NCBI GenBank assembly: GCA_032355985.1
Contig: JAUKVZ010000001.1
Span: 1 to 64,000, forward strand
From: Sarcodiotheca gaudichaudii
Lineage: Eukaryota > Rhodophyta > Florideophyceae > Gigartinales > Solieriaceae
DNA: 64,000 nucleotides
Direction of reading: 5' to 3'
Shown: one piece after another, positions 42,717-52,039 of the stretch
Layout: each line of letters begins with the position of its first letter
How positions within the stretch are numbered: position 1 is the stretch's first letter
Program-made: the position numbers and the translations under genes
Notes under the pieces: generated by a model
What the model was told of the DNA's origin: nothing
Seen by the model: the letters and a program-made list of their open reading frames with translations, nothing else
The model's database searches: none

Positions 42717-43550
42717 TCACTCGCCCTTGAAGAACTTCCTGACGCGATGGATGGCGGTGGCTCTGCCGATGGCTGCGATGGCTTCGGTGAGAGGGATGTC
42801 CTTGGGGCAGACCTTGACGCAGTTCTGGGCGTTGCCGCAGTCGGAGACGCCGCCCTGATCGGCCATGACATCGAGTCTTTCATCTGCGATCTGTTTGCCG
42901 GTTTCGTGCAGGTTGAAGAGTCTGACCTGTGCGATGGCGTTGGCGCCGATGAAGGCTTTATTCCAGTCGGCCTCGTCCTTTTCGAGGTGGAACTGGGGGC
43001 ATGCTTCGAGGCAGCAGCCGCAGGACATGCATTCGCTGATCTTGTATCGCGTGTGCTGAGTTTCGGCGTCTTCGGTTGGTCCGTGGCCGAGGTCATGGAG
43101 GCCATCGATGGGCGCCCATGCCTTGATGCGTTTGAGGTTTTTGAAGAGTCGGCTTCGATCGACCCAGAGGTCTCGAACGACGGGGAACTTGGTCATGGGC
43201 TCGAGTGTGATGGTGTCGCCGCTCTTGGGCGCGTAGTTATCGAGCTGGCAGGAGCAGGACTGTCGGACGCGGCCATTGATGACCATGGTGCAGGCGCCGC
43301 AGACTTCTTCGAGGCATCCGGCGTCCCAGACGACGGGTGTTGTCTGTTTGCCATCTGCGGTGACTGGGTGTTCGGCGATCCACTGCAGGCAGCTGATGAC
43401 GTTGACGCCTTCGCCGGAGACGACTGGGACATCGAAGTTTTCCCAGCGCGCGGGTTGTCCGGGTCCGTCGCAGCGTTTGATGCGGAAGCGGATGGTGCGT
43501 TCGATGCCGGGTTCGAGATGCGTCGCTTGTTCGACGGCTTTGGAGGTCAT
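42717..43550 (-). CDS. sdhB: Succinate dehydrogenase iron-sulfur subunit
   Basis: 277 residues. The 2Fe-2S cluster motif has Cys79, Cys84, Cys87 and Cys99 (CLEEVCGACTMVINGRVRQSC is split by these), then the 4Fe-4S and 3Fe-4S motifs CMSCGCCLEACP (about 174-185) and CGNAQNCVKVCP (about 236-247). Together they pass electrons from the flavoprotein to the membrane quinone site. It is the last gene of the operon, 36 bases after sdhA. The length and the CGxxxNCVKVCPK spelling match the single-cytochrome-subunit (type B, Bacillus-like) enzymes. Confidence 0.96.
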   Translation of the reverse strand: MTSKAVEQATHLEPGIERTIRFRIKRCDGPGQPARWENFDVPVVSGEGVNVISCLQWIAEHPVTADGKQTTPVVWDAGCLEEVCGACTMVINGRVRQSCSCQLDNYAPKSGDTITLEPMTKFPVVRDLWVDRSRLFKNLKRIKAWAPIDGLHDLGHGPTEDAETQHTRYKISECMSCGCCLEACPQFHLEKDEADWNKAFIGANAIAQVRLFNLHETGKQIADERLDVMADQGGVSDCGNAQNCVKVCPKDIPLTEAIAAIGRATAIHRVRKFFKGE

Positions 43551-43586
43551 GAGTTGCCGCTCGCTTTTCTTTCGTCGTGTATCTGT

Positions 43587-45548
43587 TTACGAAGCCGCGC
43601 CTGCCGGTTGTGACTTCGTTGATTTCTTGTCAGCGGATGCGTCAGTCTTGCCGTAGGTCCGGGCTCTGGGCTCGACCATGCCGAGATTGACGTCGCGATA
43701 GGAGATGTCGGGCTCTCTGGTCTTCGGGTTGAACTGTGCGATGGTGGTTTTGAGGAATCGCTCGTCGTTTCGCTCGGGGAAGTCGAGTCGATAGTGGGAG
43801 CCGCGGCTTTCCTCGCGAAGGAGTCCGCCTCTGAGGATGACATCGGCGAGGATGAGCATGTCGCCGAGCGCGCGTGTGAAGCTGAGGTTCTGGTTGGTCC
43901 ACATGGCGCTGTCGCTGAGGCGGATGTTTGCGTAGCGATCCTTGAGTGCGTTGAGCGTTTTGACTGCTTCCTGCATGCGTTCGCCGGTTTTGACGACGGT
44001 GGAGGCGGCGGTCATTTCCTCGCCGAGCTCGCGGGCGATGGTGTAGGGGTTTTCGCCTTCACCTGAGCCTGCGGTTGCGATGAGGCGATCGCACTTGTCC
44101 TGCTCCTGCTTTGCGGCGTCGTCATAGATGCGCTGGTCGATATCTGCGACGCCATCGCCATCGTTGACATAGTTGGCGATGCCGACGCCGGCGAAGAGGC
44201 CATCGAAGATGCAGGAGAGAAGGGCGTTGGCGCCGAGGCGCGTGCCGCCGTGGTAGGCGAAGCTGACTTCACCGAGCGCGTAGAGGCCGGTGATGTTTGT
44301 GCTCATGGTGTTGGGCGCGCCGAGTTTGAGTCCGGTGACTTCGTCAAGATGGCACTGAATGTCCATCGTTGGATCGGGTTGGCGCTTCTCCTGCGTGTAG
44401 GTCGTCCACAGGCCGCCCATGGAGTAGTGGACTGCCGGGAAGATCTTCATCGGGAACTCGCGCGGATCCTGACCGGCGAACTTCTCGTAGATCTCGAGGA
44501 TGCCTTTGAGTTTGAGATCGAGCTCTTCGCGCGACTTGTGCGTGAGGTCGAGGAAGACCATGTTCTTGCCGCCGAGGCCGAGACCCTTGTTGACGCAGAT
44601 GTCGAAGATCTCGCGTGAGGCGATGTCGCGTGGGACGAGGTTGCCGTATTTGGGGTAGTGCTCTTCGAGGAAGTAGTAGCGTTCTTCTTCGGGGATGCTT
44701 CGCGGGTCGCGATTGTCGCCGGCTTTGCGCGGGACCCAGACGCGTCCGCCTTCACCTCTTGCTGACTCTGACATGAGTCTGCATTTGTCGGCGCCGGGGA
44801 TGGCTGTTGGATGGACCTGGATGAACTCGCCATTGGCGTACCAGGCGCCGGCCTGGTAGCAGCGTGAGGCGGCGCCGCCATTACACATGACGGAGTTGGT
44901 GCTCTGGCCGAAGACGAGGCCGCAGCCACCGGTGGCCATGGCGACGGCGTCTGCGCGGAAGGCTCGGATCTGCATGGTGCGAAGATCCTGGGCGACGATG
45001 CCGACGCAGCGTCGATCGTCACCTGTTCCTTCGATGATGGGCCAGAGGAACTCCCAGCTTTCGTACTTGACGACTTTGCCTTCGGCTTCGGCGCGTCGGG
45101 CCTGCTCATCGAGGGCGTACATGAGCTGCTGGCCGGTGGTGGCGCCTGCGAAGTGGGTGCGCTTGAAGAGCGAGCCGCCGAAGAGGCGGAGGTCGCGCTG
45201 GGCTTCCATGGTTCGATTGAAGGGGACGCCCATGCGATCGAGGAGGTCGATGATGCGCGGGGCCCAGTGCGTCATTTCATAGACGGGGGCCTGATCGGCG
45301 AGGAAGTCGCCGCCGTAGAGCGTCTCATCGAAGTGCAGCCATTCGCTGAATCCCTGTTGTCGCGCGACTTCGTTGCATGCGTTGATGCCGCCCTGTGCGC
45401 AGACGGAGTGGGATCGTTTGACGGGGATGATCGAGAAGAGATCGACCATGAGGCCCTGTTCGGCGAGTCTTGCGGTGGCGGCAAGGCCTGCGAGGCCGCC
45501 TCCGACGACGATGACTCTTTTCTGATTCGCTGGGTGAGCTTCGGGCAT
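43587..45548 (-). CDS. sdhA: Succinate dehydrogenase flavoprotein subunit
   Basis: 653 residues. The N-terminal FAD fold is VIVVGGGLAGLAATARLAEQG, and the flavin-linking His is in HSVCAQGGIN (about 48-57). The substrate-site residues lie in EFIQVHPTAIPG and HYSMGGLWT, with a C-terminal catalytic region GLYALGEVSFAYHGGTRLGANALLSC. The protein oxidises succinate to fumarate and hands electrons to sdhB. It lies between sdhC (51 bases) and sdhB (36 bases). The C-terminal 20 residues are a low-complexity Lys/Ser/Ala tail that most homologues lack. Confidence 0.97.
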   Translation of the reverse strand: MPEAHPANQKRVIVVGGGLAGLAATARLAEQGLMVDLFSIIPVKRSHSVCAQGGINACNEVARQQGFSEWLHFDETLYGGDFLADQAPVYEMTHWAPRIIDLLDRMGVPFNRTMEAQRDLRLFGGSLFKRTHFAGATTGQQLMYALDEQARRAEAEGKVVKYESWEFLWPIIEGTGDDRRCVGIVAQDLRTMQIRAFRADAVAMATGGCGLVFGQSTNSVMCNGGAASRCYQAGAWYANGEFIQVHPTAIPGADKCRLMSESARGEGGRVWVPRKAGDNRDPRSIPEEERYYFLEEHYPKYGNLVPRDIASREIFDICVNKGLGLGGKNMVFLDLTHKSREELDLKLKGILEIYEKFAGQDPREFPMKIFPAVHYSMGGLWTTYTQEKRQPDPTMDIQCHLDEVTGLKLGAPNTMSTNITGLYALGEVSFAYHGGTRLGANALLSCIFDGLFAGVGIANYVNDGDGVADIDQRIYDDAAKQEQDKCDRLIATAGSGEGENPYTIARELGEEMTAASTVVKTGERMQEAVKTLNALKDRYANIRLSDSAMWTNQNLSFTRALGDMLILADVILRGGLLREESRGSHYRLDFPERNDERFLKTTIAQFNPKTREPDISYRDVNLGMVEPRARTYGKTDASADKKSTKSQPAGAAS

Positions 45549-45599
45549 GTGTTGGTTGTGTCCTGCGTTCAGGCGATCAAGGCTGACCGTTGTGACGGT

Positions 45600-46388
45600 T
45601 CAGTCGTCGTATTCATTGAAGGTTGGTGTTGTTTCGGCGATGGGCGCGGGATGCATGGCGGCTTCGGCTCTGCGCGCTTCTTCGAGATCGAGTGTGACGA
45701 ATCCGACGATGGCGGCGACGCCCATGAGCGCGAGGCCGAATCCGAGCGCGGCGCAGATGTATCCCCATCGGCGCTGGCCGGCTTCGGAGATGGTGATGCC
45801 CCATGTGATGGCGGCGGTCCAGAGGCCGTTGGCGAAGTGGTAGACGAGAAGAAGGACGCTGACGAGATAGAAGAGTCCGACGAGGATGCCGGCGAGTTGC
45901 CAGGGGTTTTCGGCGCCGCCTCGCAGCGCGATGGCTGTGGTGGATGCTGCGGCGTGGGCATCGAAGAGGGCGGAGCCGGGAAGGTTCCAGCCCCAGCGCA
46001 GTGTTGCGACGTGATAGAAGATGAAGATGACGCCGACGTATCCGCTGATGCGCTGGAGGGCGTAGCGGAAGTTGCCGCCGTAGCGATAGCTCTTTGTGTT
46101 CGTGGATCCTGACATGGCGTAATAGACGCCGAGGATCGAGTGGAATGCAATGGGGAGCCAGAGCCCGAAGATCTCGATGAGCAGGAGGGCGGGCATGGAG
46201 TGGATGAAGTTGACTTCGTGCTGGAATGTCTCGGCGCCGGAGCGTCCGAAGAAGCTTCCCCAGACGATGGATGAGTTCGTCGTGAGGTGGGCGATGAGGA
46301 AGACGCCGATGGGGAGTATGCCGGTGAGTGAATGCAGTCTTCTGAGCAGGAAGTAGTGTCTTGCGAAGAAGGATTCGTTTTCGGGCAC
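45600..46388 (-). CDS. sdhC: Succinate dehydrogenase cytochrome b558 subunit
   Basis: 262 residues with five predicted membrane helices (for example LTGILPIGVFLIAHL, ALLLIEIFGLWLPIAFH, ISGYVGVIFIFYHVATL, LAGILVGLFYLVSVLLLVYHF, YICAALGFGLALMGVAAIV). Conserved His residues near helix ends (RLHSLTG, HLTTN, HSILG, FYHVATL, YHFANG) fit two haem b ligand pairs. The single five-helix subunit is the type B form known from Bacillus and Wolinella; it anchors the enzyme and reduces quinone. The last 25 residues are acidic and soluble. First gene of the operon. Confidence 0.93.
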   Translation of the reverse strand: MPENESFFARHYFLLRRLHSLTGILPIGVFLIAHLTTNSSIVWGSFFGRSGAETFQHEVNFIHSMPALLLIEIFGLWLPIAFHSILGVYYAMSGSTNTKSYRYGGNFRYALQRISGYVGVIFIFYHVATLRWGWNLPGSALFDAHAAASTTAIALRGGAENPWQLAGILVGLFYLVSVLLLVYHFANGLWTAAITWGITISEAGQRRWGYICAALGFGLALMGVAAIVGFVTLDLEEARRAEAAMHPAPIAETTPTFNEYDD

Positions 46389-46545
46389 GAGGTTTTCCTC
46401 AGTCTCAGTCGCGATTCCGGTGTGGCCGCGTGTGATCGGGTTCGAGCAGCGGCTTCATTGCAGGGGCGCGGATCCCTGCGATTGGAAGTGTGTATCGGCT
46501 CGATGCGGCCGGCGGCATTTTCATTCCGTTTGGAGCACGGGCGCG

Positions 46546-47013
46546 TTATTCGGTGATGGGCGATTGCGGGGTTGCGCCGGGAGCGCCGCCTTCACCTTGT
46601 GCGGCGACGGCCTGGGCGATCTGGACGAAGCGCATGCGCAGCTCGTTGAGGACCTGATCGAGCTCTTCGGCGTCTTCCTTTTCGAGGTTGCCTTTGGTCT
46701 TTTCCTGAAGGACTTCGAGCAGGTCGATGTGATGCTTGGCGTAATCGAGCGCGACGACGGCGCGGCCGGTCTGGGGATCGGGGAAGGCGCCGAGGTAGCT
46801 GAGGGCCTGGACGGCGAGCGCGCCGAGGAGGCCTTTGAAGTCTGCCGGGGGAAGGCCATCGGGACCGGCGGGTCGTTCTGCGGCCTTCTTTTCCTCTTCC
46901 TGGCTGAGACGCTCCTTCTCGGCCTGGGCCTGTTCCTTCCAGTCGGAGTCGATGATGATCTTGGGTTGCTCGGCGCCTCCTGCGCCGGCGGACTGGTCTT
47001 CGGGGTTGGCCAT
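46546..47013 (-). CDS. DUF1844 domain protein
   Basis: 155 residues. The DUF1844 domain occupies about 55-135, with FKGLLGALAVQALSYLGAFPDP and GRAVVALDYAKHHIDLLEVLQEKTKGNL. The N-terminal 50 residues are charged and disordered in look, with a Glu/Lys-rich stretch (KEQAQAEKERLSQEEEKKAAE). The family is widespread in planctomycetes and related phyla and has no known biochemical role; no signal peptide or membrane helix is present. It lies 157 bases upstream of sdhC on the same strand and could be co-transcribed. Confidence 0.85.
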   Translation of the reverse strand: MANPEDQSAGAGGAEQPKIIIDSDWKEQAQAEKERLSQEEEKKAAERPAGPDGLPPADFKGLLGALAVQALSYLGAFPDPQTGRAVVALDYAKHHIDLLEVLQEKTKGNLEKEDAEELDQVLNELRMRFVQIAQAVAAQGEGGAPGATPQSPITE

Positions 47014-47162
47014 GCGTGATTCTCCTCTGGCGGGGCGTCGGCGTTGCGATTTCGCTTGATTCGGGGCCCATCCTAGCCCTGCAGGTGGGAAGGCGCCGAA
47101 AGAACCGGAGTGGGCCGCATTGGTCTAGGATTGGCGCGTCGAACAGGATCCGGGGACGGGAC

Positions 47163-48527
47163 ATGAAGGCCTCGAACATGAAGAAGCGAAGACAACTGCG
47201 CGTCGCAATCGGAGGCGTCGGCGTGATCGGTGCGCTTCTGGCGATGGCGTCGCTGGGCGGCTGCAGTTCTTCACGCTCTGCGCCGGAGAAGCAGATCGTT
47301 GACGCATCGCAGTTTCGGCTGGGATCTGATGCGGCGATTGAGCGCGGGTTGGGCGCCCCGGACGCCGCGGGCCATGAGCATGTCGGCGAAATGGCTGATT
47401 TCAGCGGCGGGATGATTGCGACGATGGCGGAGAGCGATTTGCGCACGCCGGATGATGTGACTGTGCTGACGGGGCCTCCGGTTGATCTTGAGGCGCGTCG
47501 GGCGATGCAGGCGGAGCGAGCGCAGGTTGTGGATCCGATCGCGGATGAGGAGATCATCGAGACGACGTATGTCGTCGATGCGCTTGTTGGGCAGATCAAC
47601 GGGCGTCCGGTGATCGCGTCGGAGTTCTTTGCGCCGATGGCCGCACGTTTTCAGCGTCAGGCGCTGGAGATGCCTGCGGAGGAGTGGGTGCAGTTTGCTC
47701 GTTCACGTATTCATGATGAACTGACTGCGCAGACGGTCGATCAGCTGCTGCTTGCGGAGTTTGAAGCATCGCTGACGCCGCAGGAGAAGGCGGGGCTGCT
47801 GGCGTTCATTCAGCGTCTTCGCGAGAGTCTGATCAGCGGCAACTTCGGCTCGGAGGCTCGTGCGAAGCGCGTGCTGGAGGAGCAGGGGACGACGTTTGAA
47901 GAGAAGGTGAAGGAAGATCGCGACAAGCAGTTGATTCAGGAAGCGCTGATGAGCGCGATCCGGGACAAGATCTGGGTGACGTGGCGTGAGGTGCAGCAGG
48001 AGTACGAGCGCCGGTTTGAGGAGTTCAACTCGGCGGGGTCATTCAAGATTCGTGTCGTGCAGATTCCTGCGAGCGACATGGAACGGAAGCGGCTGGTGGA
48101 GACTGCGATCGAGGAGGAGGAGTCCTTCGAGGACATTGCGCTGAAATGGAACGATCTGCGCCGAAGCCAGGGCGGCCTGTTTGAAGGGGATCTGGATGCG
48201 CCGACGTATGCGGAGTCGCGCATCTTCGGGCCGGATCCTTTGAATGATGCGGCGCTGCAGTTGACGGTTGGCGAAGTCAGTGAGGTCTTTGAGTTCAACG
48301 GGAAGCTGTACTGGATGTATCTGGAGGAGCTTCAGGAGAGCGCGATTTCGCTTCGGGAGGCGCAGCTGATGCTCTTCAACGAGATTCGCGGGCGGCGCAT
48401 GCGAGTGGAGCAGGCGAAATATCTTCAGCAGCTGTTTGAGCACGGCAGCATTACGGACATGAAGCAGATGGAGAATGAGCTGCTGCAGTACGCGGTGGAT
48501 CGCTTCATCGCGCAGTCGGACGGCTGA
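47163..48527 (+). CDS. PpiC/SurA-like peptidyl-prolyl isomerase lipoprotein
   Basis: 454 residues from the ATG at 47163; the open frame reaches 47016 but only this start gives a signal peptide (KKRRQLRVAIGGVGVIGALL) with a lipobox (ASLGGC). Residues about 140-290 are a SurA N-like chaperone region (VDALVGQINGRPVIASEFF, then DELTAQTVDQLLLAEFEAS), and residues 300-410 a parvulin-type domain (SFKIRVVQIPASDMERKRL, EEESFEDIALKWNDLRRSQGG). Several usual parvulin catalytic positions cannot be checked by eye. It is probably an outer-membrane or periplasmic folding factor. It overlaps the start of the yraN gene by no bases; the two are immediately adjacent. Confidence 0.8.
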   Translation: MKASNMKKRRQLRVAIGGVGVIGALLAMASLGGCSSSRSAPEKQIVDASQFRLGSDAAIERGLGAPDAAGHEHVGEMADFSGGMIATMAESDLRTPDDVTVLTGPPVDLEARRAMQAERAQVVDPIADEEIIETTYVVDALVGQINGRPVIASEFFAPMAARFQRQALEMPAEEWVQFARSRIHDELTAQTVDQLLLAEFEASLTPQEKAGLLAFIQRLRESLISGNFGSEARAKRVLEEQGTTFEEKVKEDRDKQLIQEALMSAIRDKIWVTWREVQQEYERRFEEFNSAGSFKIRVVQIPASDMERKRLVETAIEEEESFEDIALKWNDLRRSQGGLFEGDLDAPTYAESRIFGPDPLNDAALQLTVGEVSEVFEFNGKLYWMYLEELQESAISLREAQLMLFNEIRGRRMRVEQAKYLQQLFEHGSITDMKQMENELLQYAVDRFIAQSDG

Positions 48528-48938
48528 GTGGTGCTCGGCGCGCTTTCAGGGCTGCGGGCGCGCGGGCGCTCGAAGCGGGATGCGCTGGGGCCGGCGGGTG
48601 AGCGGGCGGCGGCGCGCTGGCTGAAGCGGCGCGGGTATCGCGTGCTGGAGCGGAACGCTGATGTGGGTGTCGGCGAGGCGGATCTGGTGTGCCTGGCGCC
48701 GGATCGAAGCACGATTGTGATTGTGGAAGTGAAAGCGCGGCGATCCGGAAGCGGAGAGCGGATGCCGGAGGCGGCGATCGGCGCGCGCAAGCGGGCGAAG
48801 CTTGTGCTGGTGACGAAGACGCTGGCGCGGCGGCGAGGGTGGGAGGATCGGCCGTTGCGGATTGATGTTGTTGCGATCGACTGGCCGGCGCGGGGGAAGC
48901 CGGAGATTCGGCATTATGAAAGCGCGGTTGGCGGGTGA
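48528..48938 (+). CDS. UPF0102/YraN family protein
   Basis: 136 residues from a GTG directly after the previous stop. The family core is GPAGERAAARWLKRRGYRVLERN, GEADLVCLAPDRSTIVIVEVKARRS and KRAKLVLVTKTLARRR, which is the restriction-endonuclease-like fold with D and E-x-K residues (VEVKAR). YraN proteins are conserved but of unproven activity; a nuclease role in DNA processing or ribosomal RNA maturation has been suggested. The usual gene context (near rnhB, rsmI or rplS) is not seen here. Confidence 0.9.
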   Translation: MVLGALSGLRARGRSKRDALGPAGERAAARWLKRRGYRVLERNADVGVGEADLVCLAPDRSTIVIVEVKARRSGSGERMPEAAIGARKRAKLVLVTKTLARRRGWEDRPLRIDVVAIDWPARGKPEIRHYESAVGG

Positions 48939-48950
48939 CGTTTGCGCAAG

Positions 48951-48976
48951 AAAAAACCCGGCGTTGGAGCGCCGGG
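48951..48976 (-). terminator. Intrinsic terminator of citrate synthase
   Basis: CCCGGCG (48957-48963) and CGCCGGG (48970-48976) form a perfect 7-bp stem; on the minus strand six T residues follow. This ends the citrate synthase transcript and lies 12 bases beyond the yraN stop. Confidence 0.9.
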
Positions 48977-49026
48977 TGATTGTGCTTTGGGAGCGATTGG
49001 TCAGGCCGCGAGATTGCGGCTTGTAA

Positions 49027-50151
49027 TCACCACTTGAGGTTTTCGGGACCGACGTATTCGGCGACGGGTCGGATGAGCTTCTGCGTCGCGTGCTGCTCCA
49101 TGATGTGGGCGCACCAGCCGGTGATGCGTGCGGCGACGAAGAGTGGCGTGTACTGCGGGACGGGGATGCCGAGGGCGTAGTACGTCATTCCGCAGGGGAA
49201 GTCGACATTGGGGTGAATGTTCTTCTCGTCGAGCATGATCTTCTGGACCTTCTCGCCGATGTCGAACCACTTGGTTGCTTCGGGGCCGATTTTCTCTGCG
49301 GCGTTGCGTCCGAGGCCGTGGAGGATGGGGGCGCGATGGTCGCCGTTCTTGTAGACGCGATGGCCGAAGCCCATGATCTTCATCTTGGTGGCGAAGGCGT
49401 TGGCCATGTAGGAGTCGACGTTGTCGACGCTGCCGACTTCGAGCAGCATGTCCATGGCTTTTTCGTTGGCGCCGCCGTGGAGGGGGCCTTTGAGGGCGGC
49501 GATGGCGCCGGTGACTGCGCCGTGCATGTCGGCGTTGGTGCCGGCGATGACGCGGCTGGTGAACGTGCTGGCGTTGAAGTCGTGCTCGGCGTAGAGCGTG
49601 AGCGAGACATCGACGACCTTGACGGACTCGGCGCCGGGCTTTTCGCCGGTCATCATCCAGAGAAGATTGGCGGCGTGGCCGAGGGAGTCATCGGGCTGGA
49701 CGATGTCGCGGCCATCGATGACATTTTGCATGTGGCCGATGATGGTTGGGATCTGCGCCAGGAGCTGGCGTGATTTCTTCTGCTCGGCAGCGGGGTCGAT
49801 GTCCTGGCAGTTGGGATCGAACTGGCCGAGGTAGCTGACGACGGTGCGCAGGACGTCCATGGGGACGGCGCCGGGAGCCCTGGAGATTTCCTTGATGAGA
49901 TTGACGGCGCCGGCGGGGAGCTTGCGGTAGCTGACGATCTCATCCTTGAAGGCGCTGAGCTCCGCGGCGTCGGGCTTGTGCCCGGCGAGGAGGAGGAATG
50001 CGGTCTCTTCGAAGGAGGCGTTGTCGGCGAGATCGTCGATGGCGTAGCCGCGATAGACGAGCTTGCCCTGTCCGACGGAGCAGATTGCTGTCTCGCCTGC
50101 TGAGACTCCGGCGAGTCCCTGGGACTTGGGCGCGGCTGTTGTGGTGGTCAT
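49027..50151 (-). CDS. gltA: Citrate synthase
   Basis: 374 residues from the ATG at 50151, which has GGAG six bases before it; the open frame to 50244 is not conserved. The catalytic residues are present: His in LHGGANEKAMDML, His in GFGHRVYKNGDHRAPIL, and Asp in PNVDFPCGMTYYALG. It condenses acetyl-CoA and oxaloacetate to enter the citric acid cycle, fitting the succinate dehydrogenase operon nearby. The length (374) is that of the short, dimeric Gram-positive-type citrate synthases and also of 2-methylcitrate synthases, so propionyl-CoA use cannot be excluded. Confidence 0.93.
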   Translation of the reverse strand: MTTTTAAPKSQGLAGVSAGETAICSVGQGKLVYRGYAIDDLADNASFEETAFLLLAGHKPDAAELSAFKDEIVSYRKLPAGAVNLIKEISRAPGAVPMDVLRTVVSYLGQFDPNCQDIDPAAEQKKSRQLLAQIPTIIGHMQNVIDGRDIVQPDDSLGHAANLLWMMTGEKPGAESVKVVDVSLTLYAEHDFNASTFTSRVIAGTNADMHGAVTGAIAALKGPLHGGANEKAMDMLLEVGSVDNVDSYMANAFATKMKIMGFGHRVYKNGDHRAPILHGLGRNAAEKIGPEATKWFDIGEKVQKIMLDEKNIHPNVDFPCGMTYYALGIPVPQYTPLFVAARITGWCAHIMEQHATQKLIRPVAEYVGPENLKW

Positions 50152-50420
50152 TGGTCGCTCCAAAAGAGAGAGATGGCTCGCGCCGGCACGGGCCGATCGA
50201 AGGTCCTGACGCCCTGAAAACAAGGGGCAGGCGAGCGCCGGCAACGCTCACCCATCGAGCGTGACTATATCCAAGAAAAGGGCTTCTCGAAAGCGCAGGG
50301 GGGCTTTGATTGGCGGGATGGATCGGATGTTGAGGCGGGTTGAGGCTGGCTCGAAGCGATACAATGCGATTTGCAGCGCTGTGCGCGAGTTTTTCGGGAT
50401 CTGATTGATCAGGAGGTTGA

Positions 50421-51149
50421 ATGATGGGATCGACGTCGAAAACCACGACGCATGAGATGCGCCTGTATGACGATGAGGGCGAGCTTCTGATGTCGTCGGA
50501 GCAGGCGGTCGATCGCATCACGCTGCTGCCTGATGATCCGAATCGTGAGAATCCGCATGAGCGCATCCGCATCATGTGGGGTGAGGATCTGCTGCGCGAT
50601 CTGATCGCCGGGCGCTATCGCACGGTGGTGTGCGCCGTGAATACGGATGACAACAGCCACGGCATCATTGCGCAGATTGTTGATCTGGTGACGACGAGCC
50701 AGTGGAAGCCCAAGGCGGTGACGAGCTTCGCGAAGATGTTTTCCGAGTCCGTCGCGCTGCATGCGGCTGATGATCGGGAGCCTTACATCCTCAAGTACGA
50801 CCTGGACAGCGTGCTGATTCTGGCGCTGCTGCGGCCGAAGGGGCGCGATCACTTCACGGTGGAGGATCTGTCGCGCGGATTCAAGACTGTGACGAAAATG
50901 CTTAAGGGTCGGCGCGAGCGGTTGCCGGTGGCGACTGTGTCGTTCCTTGGCGCGCACTCGAACAAGCTGATCGAGGAGAAGACTGGTCAGGAGCCGAGTT
51001 TTGAGACGGTGCTTCGGACGATGTTTGAGTCCGGGTTCCGCGGCGACATTTATCCGAGCCCCGGGATGTGGCAGTTCGGGCACGTGGGTGTGTTTCCGAG
51101 TTATCCCTTCCCGGCTGGGCTTGATCGGATGCGCGCGGGCGGGTTCTAG
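50421..51149 (+). CDS. Hypothetical protein of about 240 residues
   Basis: 242 residues with AGGAGG just upstream; a second ATG at 50424 has better spacing. No signal peptide or membrane helix. The sequence is a mixed alpha/beta protein with conserved-looking blocks: RIMWGEDLLRDLIAGRYRTVVCAVNT, GIIAQIVDLVTTSQWKPKAVTSF (split here), LDSVLILALLRPKGRDHFTVEDL and the end FRGDIYPSPGMWQFGHVGVFPSYPF. I recognise no family. It is well-formed, with normal codon use. The next gene starts 29 bases after the stop. Confidence 0.72.
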   Translation: MMGSTSKTTTHEMRLYDDEGELLMSSEQAVDRITLLPDDPNRENPHERIRIMWGEDLLRDLIAGRYRTVVCAVNTDDNSHGIIAQIVDLVTTSQWKPKAVTSFAKMFSESVALHAADDREPYILKYDLDSVLILALLRPKGRDHFTVEDLSRGFKTVTKMLKGRRERLPVATVSFLGAHSNKLIEEKTGQEPSFETVLRTMFESGFRGDIYPSPGMWQFGHVGVFPSYPFPAGLDRMRAGGF

Positions 51150-51178
51150 CGGCCGCGGATTCTTGAATAAGGTTGCTT

Positions 51179-52039
51179 ATGGCGATCCGTAGAGCGCTTC
51201 TGTGGATGCTTGTGGCGTCGTTTGTCGCAGCGGCGCTGGCGGGCGCGGCGATGGCGCTGGATATCGGTTTCGCCGGTGGTTACGAAGCTGAAGTCTTTGG
51301 GACGGGGGCGCTGCTTGGCGTCTTTTGCGGGGTGCAGGTCATCTTCGCGCTTCTGAAGGGTCGCCGCGGAAGTCGTCTTGTCCCGATCATTGGAATGGTG
51401 ACGTCGACCATCGCACTGGTTTGGATGCTGGCGCTGATTTGGACCGGATTTCGAAGCGCCATGTTCTTCAACGAGTTGGGGTTGGCGGCGTCCGCGTTTT
51501 CCGTCGCGTTTACTTCCGTCGCACTTGCCTTGCTGGTTCCTGTGCGCGGCCGCATCGGCGGCATCACCCGCATCGGAACAACTGCCTGTTCGCTGCTCGC
51601 GGCAACTGTGTTCTCGCTCGGGGTCTGGGAGCGGTTTGAGTGGTTTGACTACCTGTGGTCATCCGACGGTGAAGCGCTCTTTCGCCTCACGACGTTTTTC
51701 TCCGTCTTTGCAGCCGCCGGGCTCGTGACGCGACCGATTCTCTGGAAGATCCAGCAGTATCAGCGGGACGAGACGGAGGAGCACACGCTTGAGAATCGGC
51801 CATGCGTTGAGCTCGTGTGCCCTCGATGTGGCGAGCGTCAGACGTTGCGCTGCGGCAAGTCTCAGTGCGCATCGTGCGGGCTCCGGATTGAGATCAAGGT
51901 GGAGGAGCCGCGATGCGCTTGCGGGTATCTTCTGCTGGGTCTGACATCGGCGACGTGTCCTGAATGCGGGGCCGCGGTGAAGGAGGTGTCGGCGTTGATT
52001 GACGAGCATGTGCATGCGGAGGGCGAGGATGGATCTTGA
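51179..52039 (+). CDS. Membrane protein with C-terminal zinc ribbons
   Basis: 286 residues from the ATG at 51179. The N-terminal 190 residues hold about six membrane helices (ALLWMLVASFVAAALAGAAM, GALLGVFCGVQVIFALL, LVPIIGMVTSTIALVWMLAL, AFSVAFTSVALALLVPV, TACSLLAATVFSLGVW, FFSVFAAAGLVTRPI). The soluble C-terminus has cysteine pairs CPRCGERQTLRCGKSQCASCG and CACGYLLLGLTSATCPECG (split around CxxC sites), two zinc-ribbon-like modules as seen in many planctomycete membrane proteins. Function is unknown. It overlaps the DinB-like gene, so translation may be coupled. Confidence 0.7.
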   Translation: MAIRRALLWMLVASFVAAALAGAAMALDIGFAGGYEAEVFGTGALLGVFCGVQVIFALLKGRRGSRLVPIIGMVTSTIALVWMLALIWTGFRSAMFFNELGLAASAFSVAFTSVALALLVPVRGRIGGITRIGTTACSLLAATVFSLGVWERFEWFDYLWSSDGEALFRLTTFFSVFAAAGLVTRPILWKIQQYQRDETEEHTLENRPCVELVCPRCGERQTLRCGKSQCASCGLRIEIKVEEPRCACGYLLLGLTSATCPECGAAVKEVSALIDEHVHAEGEDGS

